Below are positions 49,407 through 57,357 of a DNA stretch of 64,000 bases, one piece after another. Location: positions 20,459 through 84,458 of the forward strand of contig NZ_QJTI01000021.1 of NCBI RefSeq assembly GCF_003217325.1. Reading direction: 5' to 3'. This DNA comes from Rhodopseudomonas faecalis. GTDB taxonomy: Bacteria > Pseudomonadota > Alphaproteobacteria > Rhizobiales > Xanthobacteraceae. Numbering within the stretch: the first letter of the stretch is position 1; every line of letters begins with the position of its first letter. The translations under genes and the position numbers were made by a program. Under the pieces are notes generated by a model. It had not been told where the DNA came from. It saw only the letters and a program-made list of their open reading frames with translations, and ran no database searches.

Positions 49407-50171
49407 ATGGCCATGCAATCAAATCCGACCGGCGGCGCAGCCTCGACCGTCGATCCCGCCGAAATCGCCAAGTTCTCCAAGCTGTCGGCCGAATGGTGGG
49501 ACCCGACCGGGCGGATGGCGCCGCTGCACAAGATCAATCCGCATCGCGTCGCCTTCATCCGCGATGCCGCCTGCCGCAAATTCGACCGCAATCCGAAAAG
49601 CCTGAGCTGCCTGGCCGGCTTGCGCATGATCGATATCGGCTGCGGCGCCGGACTTTTGTGCGAACCGTTCACCCGGCTTGGCGCCCAGGTGATCGGCATC
49701 GATCCCGCCGCCACCAATATCGCCGCCGCCAAGCTGCACGCCGACAAGTCGCAGCTGTCGATCGACTATCGCAACACCACCGTTGAGCAGATGGACCCGC
49801 GCGAGCGCTTCGACATCGTGCTGGCGATGGAGGTGATCGAGCACGTCACCGACGTGCGCGCATTCCTGTCGCGCTGCGCGGCGATGATGAAGCCGACCGG
49901 CATGATGGTGGTGGCGACGCTCAACCGCAATTGGAAGAGTTTTGCGCTCGCGATCGTCGGCGCCGAATATGTGATGCGCTGGCTGCCGCGCGGCACCCAT
50001 CAGTGGGACAAGTTCGTCACCCCCGACGAGCTGACGCGCTTCCTGCAGGACAGCAAGCTCACCGTCACCGAACAGTCCGGGCTGGTCTACAACCTGCTCG
50101 CCGACAAGTGGACGCTGTCGGCCGACATGGACGTCAATTACATGATGGTCGCGGAGAACGTCGCCGGTTAG
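49407..50171 (+). CDS. ubiG: Ubiquinone biosynthesis O-methyltransferase UbiG
   Basis: A 254-residue SAM methyltransferase for the two O-methylations of ubiquinone. Family sequences are FSKLSAEWWDPTGRMAPLHKI, MIDIGCGAGLLCEPFTRLGA (SAM site), LAMEVIEHVTDV and LPRGTHQWDKFVTPDEL. ATG 49407 is used; ATG 49413 is two codons later. It is followed by a repeat-rich gap of about 600 bases. Confidence 0.95.
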   Translation: MAMQSNPTGGAASTVDPAEIAKFSKLSAEWWDPTGRMAPLHKINPHRVAFIRDAACRKFDRNPKSLSCLAGLRMIDIGCGAGLLCEPFTRLGAQVIGIDPAATNIAAAKLHADKSQLSIDYRNTTVEQMDPRERFDIVLAMEVIEHVTDVRAFLSRCAAMMKPTGMMVVATLNRNWKSFALAIVGAEYVMRWLPRGTHQWDKFVTPDELTRFLQDSKLTVTEQSGLVYNLLADKWTLSADMDVNYMMVAENVAG

Positions 50172-50242
50172 TGGCAGGCGTATCGCGTGGCCGGATGCTC
50201 TCCCTTTGCGGAGGAGCGTGAGGTCTGCTCGACTTTGAAGTC

Positions 50243-50612
50243 CTGGATTGCTTCGCTGCGCTCGCAATGACGTGGTGTTTCACCTCTCCCCGCTTGCGGG
50301 GAGAGGTCGCACCGGCGCAGCCGGGGCGGGTGAGGGGCCTGGCACAGCGCTTCGACGCCATGATCCTCAATTGCCGCACCGATATGCGGCCGCGTTTCTC
50401 GCCAGATCGACCGCTTCGCTCAACAGCAACGCCCCCTCACCCCACCCCTCTCCCCGCACGCGGGGAGAGGGAGCAGGCCGTGCCAGAGGGAGCGCGTGCA
50501 GAAGGCAGTGGCGGAGGCGGGATCGTTAGTCTTTCCCTCACGGGCGGCATTGCTTTCACCTCTCCCCGCTTGCGGGGAGAGGTCGGATCAGCGCGTAGCG
50601 CTGATCCGGGTG
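50243..50612. repeat. Cluster of palindromic repeats (families R1 and R2) after ubiG
   Basis: The 598-base gap 50172-50769 holds a half copy of R2 (50243-50271) and three R1 hairpins: ACCTCTCCCCGC-TT-GCGGGGAGAGGT (50282-50307), a C/G-capped version with an AC loop (50446-50471), and a third like the first (50558-50583). Behind the last is an 11-bp CGGATCAGCGC/GCGCTGATCCG hairpin and GGGTGAGGGGGC. Each R1 stem is 12 bp. I see no gene in the gap. Confidence 0.85.
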
Positions 50613-50769
50613 AGGGGGCATTGCGACCAGGCCGAACATCTTCGGCTCGCCCCTGCGTTCTGGGCGTAGCGGCATGAGGGCTGCGTGAGTTGACCGCGCT
50701 GCCGGTGGCGGTCACGTTGCACTGCTCCACTTCATTGCTTCGCTGCCGTTCGCGCCCATCGTCGCCGCC

Positions 50770-51669
50770 ATGTTGTCTGTCGCCACGCTCTGGATTCCCT
50801 TCACGCTGATCGGCGCGGTCGGCCAGGTGGCGCGCAATGCCATGCAGCGCCATCTCACCGCCCCGCTCGGCACCTGGGGCGCGACCGCGATCCGCTTTCT
50901 GTTCGGCTTTCCGTTCGCGATCCTGTTCTTCGTCGTGGTGATGCTGGCCAGCGGCGATCCGCTGCCGCAGCCGACAGCGGCGTTCTGGCCCTGGCTGGTG
51001 CTCGGCGCGGTCAGCCAGATCGCCGGCACCGGCTTGATGCTGGCGGCGATGACCGATCGCTCATTCGTGGTCACCACCGCTTATCTGAAAACCGAAGCCA
51101 TTCAGACCGCGATGTTCGGCTTCGTGTTTCTCGGCGATCATCTCACCTGGCCCAAAGTGCTGGCGATCCTGATCGCCACTTTGGGCGTGGTGATCACCGC
51201 GCTGCGCCCCGGTGGTGCCAAGGGTTTTGGCAGCCTGCGCCCGACCGTGCTCGGCCTGGCGGCCGCGGCCGGTTTCGCGCTGTCGGCGGTCGGATTTCGC
51301 GGCGCGATTTTGGCGGTGCCGGAGGTGTCATTCGTCACCGCGGCCACCACCACGCTGCTGTTCACGCTCGGGCTGCAAACGCTGCTGATGCTGCTTTATC
51401 TCGGGCTGCGCCAGCCGCAGGCACTGCGCGAGATTTTTCGGCTGTGGTGGCCGTCAATGGCGGCCGGCTTCGTCGGCGCGCTGGCCTCGCAATTCTGGTT
51501 TTTGGCATTCGCGCTCACGGCCGCCGCCAATGTCCGCACGCTGGCATTGGTGGAAGTGGTGTTCGCGCAGGCGGTGGCCTACTACACGTTCAAGCAGCCG
51601 TTGCTGCCGCGCGAATTGATCGGCACAATGATGATCGTCGCCGGCGTGGCGATGCTGATTGCCTTGTAG
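50770..51669 (+). CDS. EamA-family (DMT) transporter
   Basis: A 299-residue inner-membrane protein with about ten membrane segments in two repeats. Typical pieces are TWGATAIRFLFGFPFAILFF, AYLKTEAIQTAMFGFVFLGD and VEVVFAQAVAYYTFKQPLL. The KTEA and VEVVFAQ segments are where EamA proteins place their GxxxAxxF-like packing motifs. The substrate is unknown. It is convergent with a half-size EamA gene 6 bases away. Confidence 0.87.
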   Translation: MLSVATLWIPFTLIGAVGQVARNAMQRHLTAPLGTWGATAIRFLFGFPFAILFFVVVMLASGDPLPQPTAAFWPWLVLGAVSQIAGTGLMLAAMTDRSFVVTTAYLKTEAIQTAMFGFVFLGDHLTWPKVLAILIATLGVVITALRPGGAKGFGSLRPTVLGLAAAAGFALSAVGFRGAILAVPEVSFVTAATTTLLFTLGLQTLLMLLYLGLRQPQALREIFRLWWPSMAAGFVGALASQFWFLAFALTAAANVRTLALVEVVFAQAVAYYTFKQPLLPRELIGTMMIVAGVAMLIAL

Positions 51670-51675
51670 CCGCCG

Positions 51676-52113
51676 CTACCGCACCGCGATCAGCACCGCG
51701 CCGGCGCCGATCAAGGCAATGCCGAGCCATTGTTGCAGCGTCGGCCGTTCGCCGAGCACCGCAAACGCAAACAGCGCCACCAGCACCACGCTCAGCTTGT
51801 CGATCGGCGCCACCAGCGACGCCGGCCCAAGCTTGAGCGCGCGGAAATAGCACAGCCAGGATGCGCCGGTGCACAGCCCGGACAACACCAGGAACAGCCA
51901 GGTCTTCGGGCTGATGGTCGCGGGGCTGGCAAGCTTGCCAGTGGCGAATACCAATAGCGCCAGGCTGATCAGCACCACCATTGTGCGGATCAAGGTGGCG
52001 AGGTCGGAGTCGATCTCGGTGACGCCGATCTTGGCAAAGATCGCGGTCAGCGCTGCAAACAGCGCCGCCAGCAGTGCCCAGAATTGCCAGGACAGCACCG
52101 AGTCGGGGGTCAT
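51676..52113 (-). CDS. Single-repeat EamA-type membrane protein
   Basis: A 145-residue protein with five membrane segments and one EamA repeat: WALLAALFAALTAIFAKIGV, LIRTMVVLISLALLVFATG, WLFLVLSGLCTGASWLCYF, PASLVAPIDKLSVVLVALFA and WLGIALIGAGAVLIAVR. Half-size DMT proteins usually work as dimers, like small multidrug-resistance proteins. The LGERPTLQQWLG segment matches EamA. The substrate is unknown. Confidence 0.85.
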   Translation of the reverse strand: MTPDSVLSWQFWALLAALFAALTAIFAKIGVTEIDSDLATLIRTMVVLISLALLVFATGKLASPATISPKTWLFLVLSGLCTGASWLCYFRALKLGPASLVAPIDKLSVVLVALFAFAVLGERPTLQQWLGIALIGAGAVLIAVR

Positions 52114-52141
52114 GGCAGCACTTTCCCGCAGTGATGGGAGG

Positions 52142-52245
52142 CTTTCAAGTCATTCCGCGGCGCGCCGTACCGTTCGAATCCGGAATCCGAAGCTGATAAC
52201 AGCGAGATTCCGGGTCTGCGCGCGAAGGCGCGCATCCCGGAATGA
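52142..52245. repeat. Palindromic repeat family R5
   Basis: The hairpin ATTCCGGG..TGCGCGC / GCGCGCA..CCCGGAAT (52206-52245) has two relatives at 63.67-63.78 kb. The preceding bases (52150-52200, CATTCCGCGGCGCG...) look like a decayed copy. Confidence 0.7.
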
Positions 52246-52269
52246 CGCCATCCTCTGACTCCCCTCGTT

Positions 52270-52384
52270 ATTGCGAGGAGTACCCGGATCGGCGCTGTGC
52301 GCCGTCCGGGCACAGGCTACGCGACGAAGCAATCCAGTTTTGCTGAGCCGGCCCGTTGGATTGCTTCGCTGCGCTCGCAATGAC
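52270..52384. repeat. R2 repeat, full copy 1 (115 bp)
   Basis: This begins ATTGCGAGGAGTACCCGG and ends GCTTCGCTGCGCTCGCAATG-AC, so its two ends are imperfect inverted repeats. An inner CGGATCGGCGC.../GCGCCGTCCGG hairpin lies within it. It is repeated 356 bases downstream with one visible base change. Confidence 0.9.
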
Positions 52385-52387
52385 GGG

Positions 52388-52604
52388 GCTGATTATCAGT
52401 CTGGGATCAATGGAATGGCTGCGTCAGCAGCGGGACCCAAGTTTTCCCTCCCCCCGCGTAGCGGTGGGGAGGGTGGCCGGCCGCAGGCCGGTCGGGTGGG
52501 GGGCGCAGTGCTTCGACCAATAGCGCCATCCTCGGTGATTAAGAGCCCCCACCCCCGACCCCTCCCCGCTGCGTCGCTGCGCGCCGCGGGGGAGGGGAGC
52601 AGGG
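52388..52604. repeat. R3 repeat, copy 1 (about 217 bp)
   Basis: It runs from GCTGATTATC to GAGGGGAGCAGG. It contains a CCCTCCCCCCGC/GTGGGGAGGG hairpin, a GGCCGGCCGCAGGCCGG palindrome, and GAGCCCCCACCCCCGACC followed by CCCTCCCCGC/CGCGGGGGAGGGG. A second copy lies at 56733-56947. It is flanked on both sides by R2 copies. Confidence 0.88.
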
Positions 52605-52625
52605 GTGGCGTCTCGATCCGTCGTC

Positions 52626-52740
52626 ATTGCGAGGAGTACCCGGATCGGCGCTGTGCGCCGTCCGGGCACAGGCTACGCGACGAAGCAATCCAGTTTTGCT
52701 GAGCCGGCCCGCTGGATTGCTTCGCTGCGCTCGCAATGAC
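52626..52740. repeat. R2 repeat, full copy 2 (115 bp)
   Basis: A direct repeat of 52270-52384 with one mismatch seen (T at 52356 versus C at 52712). It ends 41 bases before the DUF1178 stop codon. Confidence 0.9.
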
Positions 52741-52781
52741 AGTGAAAGGTCATCAGCGCCCGCGACGACGACGAGCGGTTG

Positions 52782-53276
52782 TCAGTTGCGATCGTCCGGC
52801 AGCAGCGGCAGCGGCATCACCTCGATGCCCTCGTCGATCAGCGCCCGCGCTTCATCAGTCGAGGCCTGGCCGTAGATCGGCCGGTGCTCGATCTCGCCGT
52901 AATGCATCTTGCGCGCTTCATCGGCAAAGCCCGGCCCGACATTGTCGGCGACCTTGGTGATGTGCTCGCGCAGCTCCCGCAGCTTGGCGCGCAATTCGCG
53001 CTCCTGCGCCAACATCAGCGGCGATGACGAATCCGCCTCGGCCGGCGCCTGAGCCGGCACCGGGGCGGCCGCCTCCGCAACAGCCGGTTCGCTGACAGGG
53101 TCGCGGCCCTTCTTGCGCGCGATCTGCGGCGCCATGATCGCCTTCTCGACCTTGACCGAGCCGCAGCGCGGGCATTCCACCAGGCCCTGCTTCACCTGAC
53201 GGTCGTAAGCCGACGAGCTTGGAAACCAGCTATCGAAGCCGTGGCCCTGCTCGCAGCGTAGTGCGTAGCGGATCAT
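52782..53276 (-). CDS. DUF1178 family protein
   Basis: A 164-residue protein. The N-terminal zinc-ribbon-like part is MIRYALRCEQGHGFDSWF then VECPRCGSVKVEKAIMAP; a Pro/Ala linker and a C-terminal helix region with GFADEARKMHYGEIEHRPIY and EARALIDEGIEVMPLPLLP follow. The cysteines suggest metal binding. It is translationally coupled to the nit2 gene by an ATGA overlap, and this pair with grxC is conserved in alphaproteobacteria. The function is unknown. Confidence 0.9.
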   Translation of the reverse strand: MIRYALRCEQGHGFDSWFPSSSAYDRQVKQGLVECPRCGSVKVEKAIMAPQIARKKGRDPVSEPAVAEAAAPVPAQAPAEADSSSPLMLAQERELRAKLRELREHITKVADNVGPGFADEARKMHYGEIEHRPIYGQASTDEARALIDEGIEVMPLPLLPDDRN

Positions 53277-54151
53277 GCCGGGTCCCGCACCAGATGCAGG
53301 TGGCCGGGCGGCGTCTTCGGTTCGATCACGGAAAAACGCCGGCCGTGGCGCAGCGACGGAATCGACTTGCGCACCTTGGCGACTTTGCTGGGATCGATGC
53401 TGGCCATGATCACCCCGGGATCAACGCCGCCTTCCGCCAGCACTTCGCCCCAGGGATCGACGATCAGCGAATGGCCAAAGGTCTCGCGGCCGTTCTCATG
53501 CAGCCCGCCTTGCGCGGCGGCGAAAATGAAGCAGCCGTTTTCGATGGCGCGCGCGCGCAGCAAGGTGTGCCAATGCGCTTCGCCAGTTGGCCGCGTGAAC
53601 GCCGAGGGCACGGTGATGAACGACGCACCGGCTTCGGCCAGCGCGCGGTACAGCGCCGGAAAGCGCAGATCGTAGCAGATCGTCAGCCCGAACCGGCCCC
53701 AGGGCAGATCGGCCAGCACCGCGGTTTCGCCGGGCTGGTAGTTCGCCGATTCCCGATAGCTTTCGCCATTATCGAGATCGATGTCGAACATATGGATCTT
53801 GTCATAGCTCGCCAGGATCGCGCCCTGCGGCGAGATCAGGAACGAGCGGTTCACCGCGCGATCGGGCGAGGCTTTCAGCGCCAGCGAGCCGATATGCAGG
53901 TGAATGTTCAGCTCTTTGGCGAGCGCGCGATAAGCGCGCAGCGACGGATCATCCGCCTCGCTGCAAAGCTGCGCGAATAGTGCCTCGCGGTTGAGCTGCA
54001 TCATGTTGCTCACCTCAGGCGTGAGCACGTAGTCAGCGCCCGAGGCGGCGGCTTCGCGGATCAGGCTGGTGGCCTGTTCGAGATTGGGTTCCGGGCGCAA
54101 GCCGGCGCGCAATTGCACCAGCGCCGCGGTAAAGCTGCCGGCGGTGCTCAT
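53273..54151 (-). CDS. Carbon-nitrogen hydrolase (Nit2/omega-amidase-like)
   Basis: A 292-residue nitrilase-superfamily enzyme. The catalytic triad is Glu in LTPEVSNMM, Lys in YDKIHMFDIDL and Cys in TICYDLRFPALYRAL. The IHMFDIDL segment fits the Nit1/Nit2 branch, which hydrolyses deaminated glutathione or omega-amides of keto acids. Its place between grxC and DUF1178 supports a glutathione-related role. Both ends overlap neighbours by 4 bases. Confidence 0.9.
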   Translation of the reverse strand: MSTAGSFTAALVQLRAGLRPEPNLEQATSLIREAAASGADYVLTPEVSNMMQLNREALFAQLCSEADDPSLRAYRALAKELNIHLHIGSLALKASPDRAVNRSFLISPQGAILASYDKIHMFDIDLDNGESYRESANYQPGETAVLADLPWGRFGLTICYDLRFPALYRALAEAGASFITVPSAFTRPTGEAHWHTLLRARAIENGCFIFAAAQGGLHENGRETFGHSLIVDPWGEVLAEGGVDPGVIMASIDPSKVAKVRKSIPSLRHGRRFSVIEPKTPPGHLHLVRDPA

Positions 54152-54420
54152 GGGCCAGCCGTGCCGGCCAGCATCGCGTCGAGCTTGCCCTCGCGATCGA
54201 GCGCATAGAGGTCGTCGCAGCCGCCGACATGCTGAGGGCCGATGAAGATCTGCGGAAAAGTGGCGCCGGGGCCGACCCGCTCCGCCATCCGCTCACGGTA
54301 AGTCGGATCGACCGACACGTCGTATTCGGTGAAGGCGGCGTTCTTGCGGGTCAGCAACGAACGGGCCGCGCTGCAATAGCCACAGCCCGGCCGCGTGAAG
54401 ATTTCGATGGCAGCAGTCAT
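54148..54420 (-). CDS. grxC: Glutaredoxin 3
   Basis: A 90-residue dithiol glutaredoxin. The redox centre is RPGCGYCSAARSLL; the cis-Pro is in ATFPQIFIGPQHVGGCDDL, which also binds glutathione. It reduces protein disulfides and ribonucleotide reductase. Its TGA overlaps the nit2 ATG, and comF lies 30 bases upstream on the same strand. Confidence 0.95.
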   Translation of the reverse strand: MTAAIEIFTRPGCGYCSAARSLLTRKNAAFTEYDVSVDPTYRERMAERVGPGATFPQIFIGPQHVGGCDDLYALDREGKLDAMLAGTAGP

Positions 54421-54450
54421 GTCGCACTCGGATTGACAAAGTTGGGCTCA

Positions 54451-55275
54451 TTATATGGGGGAGCCCGGAGTGTCCACAACCCGCGCAAACACCACCAGAT
54501 CGACCGCCGCCGCCTTGGCGCGCAGCAGTGCCCGCGCACAGGCATCGGCGGTGGCGCCCGAGGTCAGCACGTCGTCGACCAGCAAAATCCGCCGGCCCTG
54601 CACCGCGCTGGCGCGCTCCGGCGGTACTCGGAATGCGCCCTGCACATTGGCGGCCCGTTCTGCGCGCGACAGCCCGATCTGATGCGCCGTTGGGCGGATT
54701 CGCCGCAGCACGTCGCCGGCGAGCGGCCGGCCGCAGGCGCGGCTGATCGCCAGCGCGAGCGCGCCGGACTGATTGTAGCGCCGCGAAAAGCCGCGCCGCC
54801 AATGCAGCGGCACCGGCACGATCAGATCAGCGTCGGCGATGAGCGGCGCCGCGGCGCGCGCCATCCAGCGCCCCATGGTGGGCGCGAGCTCAACGCGGTC
54901 ATGGAATTTCAGCGCATGCACCAGGCTGCGCGCCACCTCGTCATAGCGCACCGCGGCGCGCGCCCGCGTATAGGCCGGCGGCGCGGCGATCGCCTGCATC
55001 GACAAGAGGCCGGGGCCGGGATCGTAGACGAACGGAATGCCGAGCCGCTCGCAATAAGGCGGCTCGATGAAGCCAAGCTGTGACCAGCACGCCGCGCACA
55101 GCCCGTCGCCGGCCACCGGCTCGCGGCAGTTCAGGCATAGCGTCGGCAGCGTGACATCAAGCACGGCCTTTGCACCGCGTCTGCAGACCCGCCACAGCGC
55201 ATCGCGCAGCCGCACGCCGGCGCGCATCACGCCGGCTGCCGCGTCGCCCTGTACCATCGGAGGTTCCGCCTGCAT
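54451..55275 (-). CDS. comF: ComF family protein (phosphoribosyltransferase-like)
   Basis: A 274-residue protein with an N-terminal double zinc-finger (LCLNCREPV, then LCAACWSQL) and a C-terminal phosphoribosyltransferase fold with the PRPP motif ILLVDDVLTSGATADA. PVPLHWRRGFSRRYNQSG is typical of ComF/GntX, which function in DNA uptake or nutrient use. It is upstream of grxC on the same strand and divergent from the 55.4-kb gene. Start 55275 is used; M7 and M17 are alternatives. Confidence 0.92.
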   Translation of the reverse strand: MQAEPPMVQGDAAAGVMRAGVRLRDALWRVCRRGAKAVLDVTLPTLCLNCREPVAGDGLCAACWSQLGFIEPPYCERLGIPFVYDPGPGLLSMQAIAAPPAYTRARAAVRYDEVARSLVHALKFHDRVELAPTMGRWMARAAAPLIADADLIVPVPLHWRRGFSRRYNQSGALALAISRACGRPLAGDVLRRIRPTAHQIGLSRAERAANVQGAFRVPPERASAVQGRRILLVDDVLTSGATADACARALLRAKAAAVDLVVFARVVDTPGSPI

Positions 55276-55408
55276 CGTGCGAGGCTAGCTTGCCGCAGGT
55301 CAGCGTCAAGCTGCCGCCGCAACTTGCCGCAAGGCTCGAACGGGGCGATGGTGTCCGGTGAAGGCTCGGCGCCAAGCGCGCCGTCCGCGCGTGATGCAAA
55401 CCGAGGAG

Positions 55409-55717
55409 ATGGCGTTGTCCGACCCGAAGGAAAAACCGGCTGAAACCGTGACCTATATCGATCTCAACAATGCGCCGCATATCTATTTCGATATCGCCCC
55501 GGCCCATGGCGTGATGGCCAATGCGGTCGAGATTGAGCTTGCGGCGCGCACGCTCAATCCGCTGGCGGATGGCTCGGTCGAGGTGAAATTCGTCACCACC
55601 GCGCGGCTGCGCTGCAGCCATGCCGGCGCGCAGCATCTGCGCAACGCGCTCGATGCGGTGTTGAAGATGCTGGAAGCGCCGCAGCAGAGCCCGGCCGCGG
55701 CGTCAAAGCTCAACTAA
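55409..55717 (+). CDS. Conserved hypothetical protein, about 100 aa
   Basis: A 102-residue protein with VTYIDLNNAPHIYFDIAPAH, GVMANAVEIELAARTL, VEVKFVTTARLRCSHAGA and a helical C-terminus LRNALDAVLKMLEAPQ. It resembles a small alpha/beta protein; no named domain is recognised. ATG 55409 is used, but ATG 55394 and TTG 55415 (GAGGAG 6 bases upstream) are also possible. It lies 8 bases before a methyltransferase gene, divergent from comF. I recall close homologues in bradyrhizobia. Confidence 0.75.
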   Translation: MALSDPKEKPAETVTYIDLNNAPHIYFDIAPAHGVMANAVEIELAARTLNPLADGSVEVKFVTTARLRCSHAGAQHLRNALDAVLKMLEAPQQSPAAASKLN

Positions 55718-55725
55718 GCGCGGCG

Positions 55726-56574
55726 ATGGCTGCGGCTCCGCTGTTGTTCGATCGCGTGCAGTTGCGGCGCAGGCTGGAGCGCGCCGCTGCGCGCGATCCG
55801 GCGACCTTTCTGCTCGATCGCGTCACCGAGGAGATGACTGATCGGCTGCACGCGGTGCTACGCGATTTTAGTTGCGCCGCCGATCTTGGCACGCCGACCG
55901 CGCAGCTGCGCACCGCGCTGGCAGGCCAACTTGGCGCGCTTCAAGCGGTGGAAGTGCCGGACGATGAGCATCTTCGCCTCGCGCCGCAATCGCTGGATCT
56001 CGTGGTATCAGCGCTGGCGCTGCAATTCGTCAACGATCTGCCCGGCGTGCTGGCGCAGTTGCGGCGGGCGCTGAAGCCGGACGGGTTGTTGTTGGCGGTG
56101 CTGACCGGCGGCGACACGCTCACCGAGCTGCGCCAGGCCTTTGCCGCCGCCGAAGCCGAGATCGAGGGCGGCGTGTCGCCGCGCGTCGCGCCGGCCGCCG
56201 ATCTGCGCGATCTCGGCGCGCTCTTGCAACGCGCCGGTTTTGCCCTGCCGGTGACCGATGTCGATCGCGTGGTGGTGCGCTACGACCACGCCTTCGCTTT
56301 GATGCAGGATCTGCGGCGCATGGGCGCCACCAACGTGCTGGTGGAGCGAAGGCGCCAGCCGCTGCGCCGCGCGACGCTGACGCGCATGGCGCAGCTTTAT
56401 GCCGAGCGGTTTTCCGATGCCGACGGCCGGATCCGCGCCACCTTTGAGCTGGTGTGGCTGTCCGGCTGGGCGCCGCATGACAGCCAGCAGCAGCCGCTCA
56501 AACCCGGCTCGGCTCAGGCCAGTCTGGAACAGGCGGTCAAGGGTGCGTCGGAGCAGGGACGCCCGCCGCGGTAG
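55726..56574 (+). CDS. SAM-dependent methyltransferase (NDUFAF5/BioC-like)
   Basis: A 282-residue class I methyltransferase. The N-terminus LLFDRVQLRRRLERAAARDPATFLLDRV (in parts) and the later LDLVVSALALQFVNDLPGVL, LRRALKPDGLLLAVLTGGDTL and LMQDLRRMGATNVLVERRRQP match the NDUFAF5 complex I assembly family. SAM motif I reads DLGTPTAQL instead of a GxGxG loop, so binding or activity may be altered. It shares an operon with the small gene upstream. Confidence 0.85.
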   Translation: MAAAPLLFDRVQLRRRLERAAARDPATFLLDRVTEEMTDRLHAVLRDFSCAADLGTPTAQLRTALAGQLGALQAVEVPDDEHLRLAPQSLDLVVSALALQFVNDLPGVLAQLRRALKPDGLLLAVLTGGDTLTELRQAFAAAEAEIEGGVSPRVAPAADLRDLGALLQRAGFALPVTDVDRVVVRYDHAFALMQDLRRMGATNVLVERRRQPLRRATLTRMAQLYAERFSDADGRIRATFELVWLSGWAPHDSQQQPLKPGSAQASLEQAVKGASEQGRPPR

Positions 56575-56613
56575 GAGACTCTGCCTGCGGCATGCTCCGT
56601 CTCGCTCCATCGT

Positions 56614-56728
56614 CATTGCGAGGAGGCGCAGCCGACGAAGCAATCCACTCAGTGCGCGACGCGCTGGATTGCTTCGCTTCGCTCGCAATGACGCGGGAAA
56701 TTGTCTGGATTGCTTCGCTGCGCTCGCA
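56614..56728. repeat. R2 repeat copy plus a half copy
   Basis: A full R2 (56614-56692, CATTGCGAGGAGG ... CTCGCAATGAC, with a shorter middle) is followed by a right-half R2 (56705-56728), directly before R3 copy 2. The order R2 then R3 matches 52.3 kb. The 374-base gap holds no gene. Confidence 0.85.
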
Positions 56729-56732
56729 CAGC

Positions 56733-56947
56733 GCTGATTTTCGGTCGGGGATCAATGGATGGGCTGCGGCAGCAACGTGCCCCAAGTTTTCCCTCCCCCC
56801 GCGCAGCGGCGGGGAGGGTGGCCGGCCGCAGGCCGGTCGGGTGGGGGGCGGAGTGCGTCGACCGATGGCGCCGTCCCCGTGAGTAAGAGCCCCCACCCCC
56901 GACCCCTCCCCGCTGCGTCGCTTCGCTCCGCGGGGGAGGGGAGCAGG
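56733..56947. repeat. R3 repeat, copy 2 (about 215 bp)
   Basis: Collinear with 52388-52604 from GCTGATT to GAGCAGG, with scattered base changes and the same two GC-rich hairpins. It ends one base before the mutT stop codon. Confidence 0.88.
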
Positions 56948-56948
56948 G

Positions 56949-57350
56949 CTACATCAGCAAATCGATCAGCGGTGGGATCAGCGGGATGTCGGCGGGCGGC
57001 ATCGGGTAGTCGCGCAGCTTGTTGGCGCGCACCCAGGCGAGGTTCTGGCCCTCGCGCGCCGTCAGCGTGCCTTGCCAGCGCCGGCAGATGTACAGCGGCA
57101 TCAGCAGATGGAAATCATCATAAGCGTGGCTGGCGAAGGTCAGCGGCGCTAGGCACGCTTCCTTGACCTCGATGCCGAGCTCTTCTTGCAGCTCGCGGAT
57201 CAGCGCCTGCTCTGGCCGCTCGCCGGCATCGAGCTTGCCGCCGGGAAATTCCCACAGGCCCGCGAGCTGCTTGCCCTCCGGGCGCTGCGCGATCAGCACG
57301 CGGTTGTCGGCGTCGATCAACGCCACCGCCACGACGAGAAGAAGCTTCAT
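56949..57350 (-). CDS. mutT: Nudix hydrolase, MutT-type
   Basis: A 133-residue Nudix hydrolase. The full Nudix box GKLDAGERPEQALIRELQEE-LG is present after LWEFPGG. MutT cleans 8-oxo-dGTP from the nucleotide pool; the LWEFPGGKLDAGE segment favours MutT over other Nudix types. It follows a secreted-protein gene by 7 bases, so argJ, that gene and mutT are likely co-transcribed. Confidence 0.92.
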   Translation of the reverse strand: MKLLLVVAVALIDADNRVLIAQRPEGKQLAGLWEFPGGKLDAGERPEQALIRELQEELGIEVKEACLAPLTFASHAYDDFHLLMPLYICRRWQGTLTAREGQNLAWVRANKLRDYPMPPADIPLIPPLIDLLM

Positions 57351-57357
57351 CAGGGAC

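Noticed and set aside
50243..50612. Regular repeats considered as a CRISPR array.
   Set aside because: Spacing is irregular, the units are palindromes of different families, and there are no equal-length spacers or cas genes.
52271..52702. Open frames across the R2/R3 repeats (also near 50248-50677, 56592-56886 and 63527-63994).
   Set aside because: They are made of palindromic repeats, and the encoded peptides are repeat translations with no family match.
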